A stretch of DNA of 15,018 nt from contig CAZXOP010000040.1 in NCBI GenBank assembly GCA_964642235.1, positions 1 to 15,018 of the forward strand, read 5' to 3'. The position numbers and the translations under genes were made by a program. Below, in pieces: positions 13,245 through 15,018 of this stretch; position 1 is the first letter of the stretch, and each line of letters begins with the position of its first letter. The notes under the pieces were generated by a model. The model did not search any database and was not told where the DNA came from. It saw only the letters and a list, made by a program, of their open reading frames with translations. The stretch is from CAYSND01 sp964642235 (lineage in GTDB: Bacteria; Bacteroidota; Bacteroidia; Bacteroidales; UBA932).

Positions 13245-14252
13245 TTAATTTGCCCATTCAAATGAGTACAATATAGCCTCTACATGCCTGAGGTAGTTAC
13301 GTTTAGGAAACTTTGGAGCATAAACAAAACCTTCGAGCACTATAATGTTTTCTTGATTCTTGTCGAGAAAAGTATGAGAAACAAAAGGTCCACCCATATA
13401 GTCGTTTCGAAGTTCCCAAAGCCCGCGAACCTCTGCAAACTCCCTATTTTTATATTTTATCCATTTGAGAGAAGGGTCTAACAAATCACTGGTTATCATA
13501 TAACTTTTATCTCTTGTTCCGGGTACATTTACCTCGAGAATTTCATTTCTCTTAGCTATGATAGTCGCAAGTTCAAAGTCTTTAGGTGATTTGTAGGGGT
13601 ATCTATAAGCAAAGAAACCTTGATTTATATAAGTGGTTTCATAAGAGATCCAGATAAAATCTTTGCTCTGTTTTTTAATTGAATACCCTTTAGGAAACCA
13701 TAATGATCCACCAAATTGATCCATTACGGCATCTCTCGACTTAAATTCGGGGTATGTCTTGGCATTCCCTATTATTCTGTTTCGCTCAGCTTGGTCGATG
13801 GCATTTCTCATCTTATCACTCTCCATTAAGATCTGATTTGATGCCTCTTCCTTCGTAGGTGCTGAGATGGTAATAACTAATTGTGGGGTTGCCCAGATGT
13901 CCTCTTGATAAACTACTCTTGTAGAGTCAAGTGAAGGGCTGATATTTACCACTACGACATTGCGTTGTACTAAAAACCCACCGGTAAACGAGCTCTTTGG
14001 AGCAGTGTAAAGTGTAAATAGAGGCTCTCTTTGAGGAAGAAATGGAAATTCTGATGCGAGTGTCTCCCGTAGTGCTATACCGGGTTCGCTTTCCCAATAT
14101 TCTCTATCGATTACAATAAGAACATCTCCTGCTTTTCCGCTAATGCTTGGGAGGAAAATTTTCTTATTTTTAGCTTCGTTGCCACACCCGGCAACGACCA
14201 AAACAGATAGGAGAATCAGGGCAATTTTTTTTAATTTTTTCATTTGTTTCAT
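13245..14252 (-). CDS. DUF4837 family lipoprotein
   Basis: Encodes about 335 aa. A lipoprotein signal peptide, MKQMKKLKKIALILLSVLVV, runs to the lipobox AGC with C23, so an envelope location is predicted. The rest matches the Bacteroidetes-specific DUF4837 family as I recognise it: GKAGDVLIVIDREYWES near the N-terminus, SLWFPKGYSIKKQSKDFIWI in the middle, and GPFVSHTFLDKNQENIIVLE near the end. Its function is unknown. It sits directly behind rseP, and the -7 element TAAATTTG in front of it overlaps the rseP stop codon. The start is the ATG at 14252, with the ATG at 14243 as an alternative; the frame also extends to a TTG at 14261 that is part of the promoter element. Confidence 0.85.
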   Translation of the reverse strand: MKQMKKLKKIALILLSVLVVAGCGNEAKNKKIFLPSISGKAGDVLIVIDREYWESEPGIALRETLASEFPFLPQREPLFTLYTAPKSSFTGGFLVQRNVVVVNISPSLDSTRVVYQEDIWATPQLVITISAPTKEEASNQILMESDKMRNAIDQAERNRIIGNAKTYPEFKSRDAVMDQFGGSLWFPKGYSIKKQSKDFIWISYETTYINQGFFAYRYPYKSPKDFELATIIAKRNEILEVNVPGTRDKSYMITSDLLDPSLKWIKYKNREFAEVRGLWELRNDYMGGPFVSHTFLDKNQENIIVLEGFVYAPKFPKRNYLRHVEAILYSFEWAN

Positions 14253-14258
14253 AATGAG

Positions 14259-14266
14259 CAAATTTA
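14259..14266 (-). promoter_or_regulatory. Possible internal -7 element before the DUF4837 gene
   Basis: TAAATTTG on the minus strand matches TAnnTTTG, overlaps the TAA stop of rseP and ends 6 nt before the ATG at 14252. No -33 box is seen and the sequence is AT-rich, so a chance match is possible. Confidence 0.4.
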
Positions 14267-15018
14267 CTTAAATAATCTTAAAATATCATTACCGAAGGCG
14301 AGAATAATAATAGCAAACAATAAAATCATCCCCACTATTTGAGCATACTCAAGGAATTTATCAGAAGGTTTCTTTCTTGTGATTATTTCATAGAGCGTGA
14401 ATAATATGTGACCTCCGTCAAGTGCCGGTATAGGGAGAATATTAAGAACCGCGAGCATTATGGAGAGCCATGCAGTTATCCTCCAGAAAATTTCCCAATT
14501 CCATACAGCAGGAAAAATCTTCCCTATGGCTATGAAACTCCCCACAGATTTATATGCTTCTGTTTTAGGAGAGAATATCAGCCCTAATTCTCTTACATAA
14601 TTAGTGAGAGTACTGATAGTTTTGGAAAAGCCTGCAGGGATACAATTTAATAGATTGTAATTCTTTTTTGTAATATTAAAATCAGAGATATCGCTCTGGA
14701 GTACTACTTGAATTTTCCCATTATCATCTACCAAAAGAGGTACTGTTACGATCTCTCCATCACGTTTAAGCTCTACAGAAACCTCCTTCCCTTTATTCTC
14801 TTTTAAGATATTTTGAATTTCTGGAAGCGTTTTTACGCTTTGGGAATTGACAGCTATAAAGACGTCTCCCTTAATGAGTTGGGAGCTATTGTTTATGGAA
14901 GTGTCAGGGATCTCAGAGATTGCCACAGGTGCGGAGAGTCCAAACATCCCCGGGGTTTTGAGTATTGCAGGCATATATGCCTCATCTATCTCTATTGTAA
15001 CTGTGTCAGAACCACGGA
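14264..15018 (-). CDS. rseP: Site-2 metalloprotease RseP (5' end beyond window)
   Basis: Membrane-embedded zinc protease that in other bacteria cleaves anti-sigma factors and remnant signal peptides inside the inner membrane. The frame is open to the right edge, giving about 251 C-terminal residues; the HExxH zinc motif would lie outside the window. Present here is a PDZ domain (PVAISEIPDT through SVELKRDGEIVTVPL), with LIKGDVFIAVNSQ as its core. The third metal-ligand motif, NILPIPALDGG, lies in the next membrane segment. A last hydrophobic segment (IVGMILLFAIIILAF) comes near the C-terminus. The truncated frame starts RGSDTVTIEIDEAY before an internal Met. The DUF4837 lipoprotein follows after 11 nt. 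Confidence 0.93.
   Translation of the reverse strand, partial: RGSDTVTIEIDEAYMPAILKTPGMFGLSAPVAISEIPDTSINNSSQLIKGDVFIAVNSQSVKTLPEIQNILKENKGKEVSVELKRDGEIVTVPLLVDDNGKIQVVLQSDISDFNITKKNYNLLNCIPAGFSKTISTLTNYVRELGLIFSPKTEAYKSVGSFIAIGKIFPAVWNWEIFWRITAWLSIMLAVLNILPIPALDGGHILFTLYEIITRKKPSDKFLEYAQIVGMILLFAIIILAFGNDILRLFK

Overview
The window looks like a chromosomal segment from a low-GC member of the Bacteroidota, most likely Bacteroidales. The family cannot be fixed from sequence alone. The reasons are: -7 promoter elements of the form TAnnTTTG (three with TTTG exactly 19 nt upstream), no convincing Shine-Dalgarno sequences, a glycine-lipid type acyltransferase pair (glsA/glsB), a DUF4837 lipoprotein directly behind rseP, and a small Cys-rich protein typical of Bacteroidetes. 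Genes are tightly packed. Every convergent pair overlaps tail to tail, and several promoters lie only 4-7 nt before the start codon. I see no insertion sequence, prophage or CRISPR array.

Left part (1-3206): a partial TrpB2-type tryptophan synthase beta chain reads off the left edge on the minus strand. In front of it is a complete-looking tryptophan attenuator: promoter, a 25-residue leader peptide with three consecutive Trp codons, and a rho-independent hairpin. Next come a small Cys-rich protein (minus) and a short SSB without the usual acidic tail (plus). After these is an accessory gene of the Abi_2 (AbiD/AbiF) family with two RxxxxH HEPN-type motifs. Between its promoter and its ATG lies a compact hairpin followed by a T-rich tract, a candidate for the noncoding RNA partner reported for AbiF toxin-antitoxin systems.

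Middle (3207-9911): cysS (plus) meets osmC-miaB (minus) tail to tail. miaB shares a divergent promoter region with a plus-strand pair: a LEA14-like lipoprotein and a secreted SPOR-domain protein. This pair converges on glsA-glsB (minus), which probably makes N-acyl glycine membrane lipids. glsA shares a second divergent promoter region with upp.

Right part (9906-15018), all minus strand: rseP (5' end beyond the window), a DUF4837 lipoprotein, tRNA-Glu(TTC), rpsT, a strong terminator, radC, an Asp/Glu racemase family gene and rpoN. A full-consensus promoter drives tRNA-Glu and rpsT together. rpoN carries its own -7 element 4 nt before its ATG.

The two items most worth following up are the Trp-codon leader/attenuator (about 1017-1186) and the AbiF-like gene with its upstream structured RNA (about 2147-3144).
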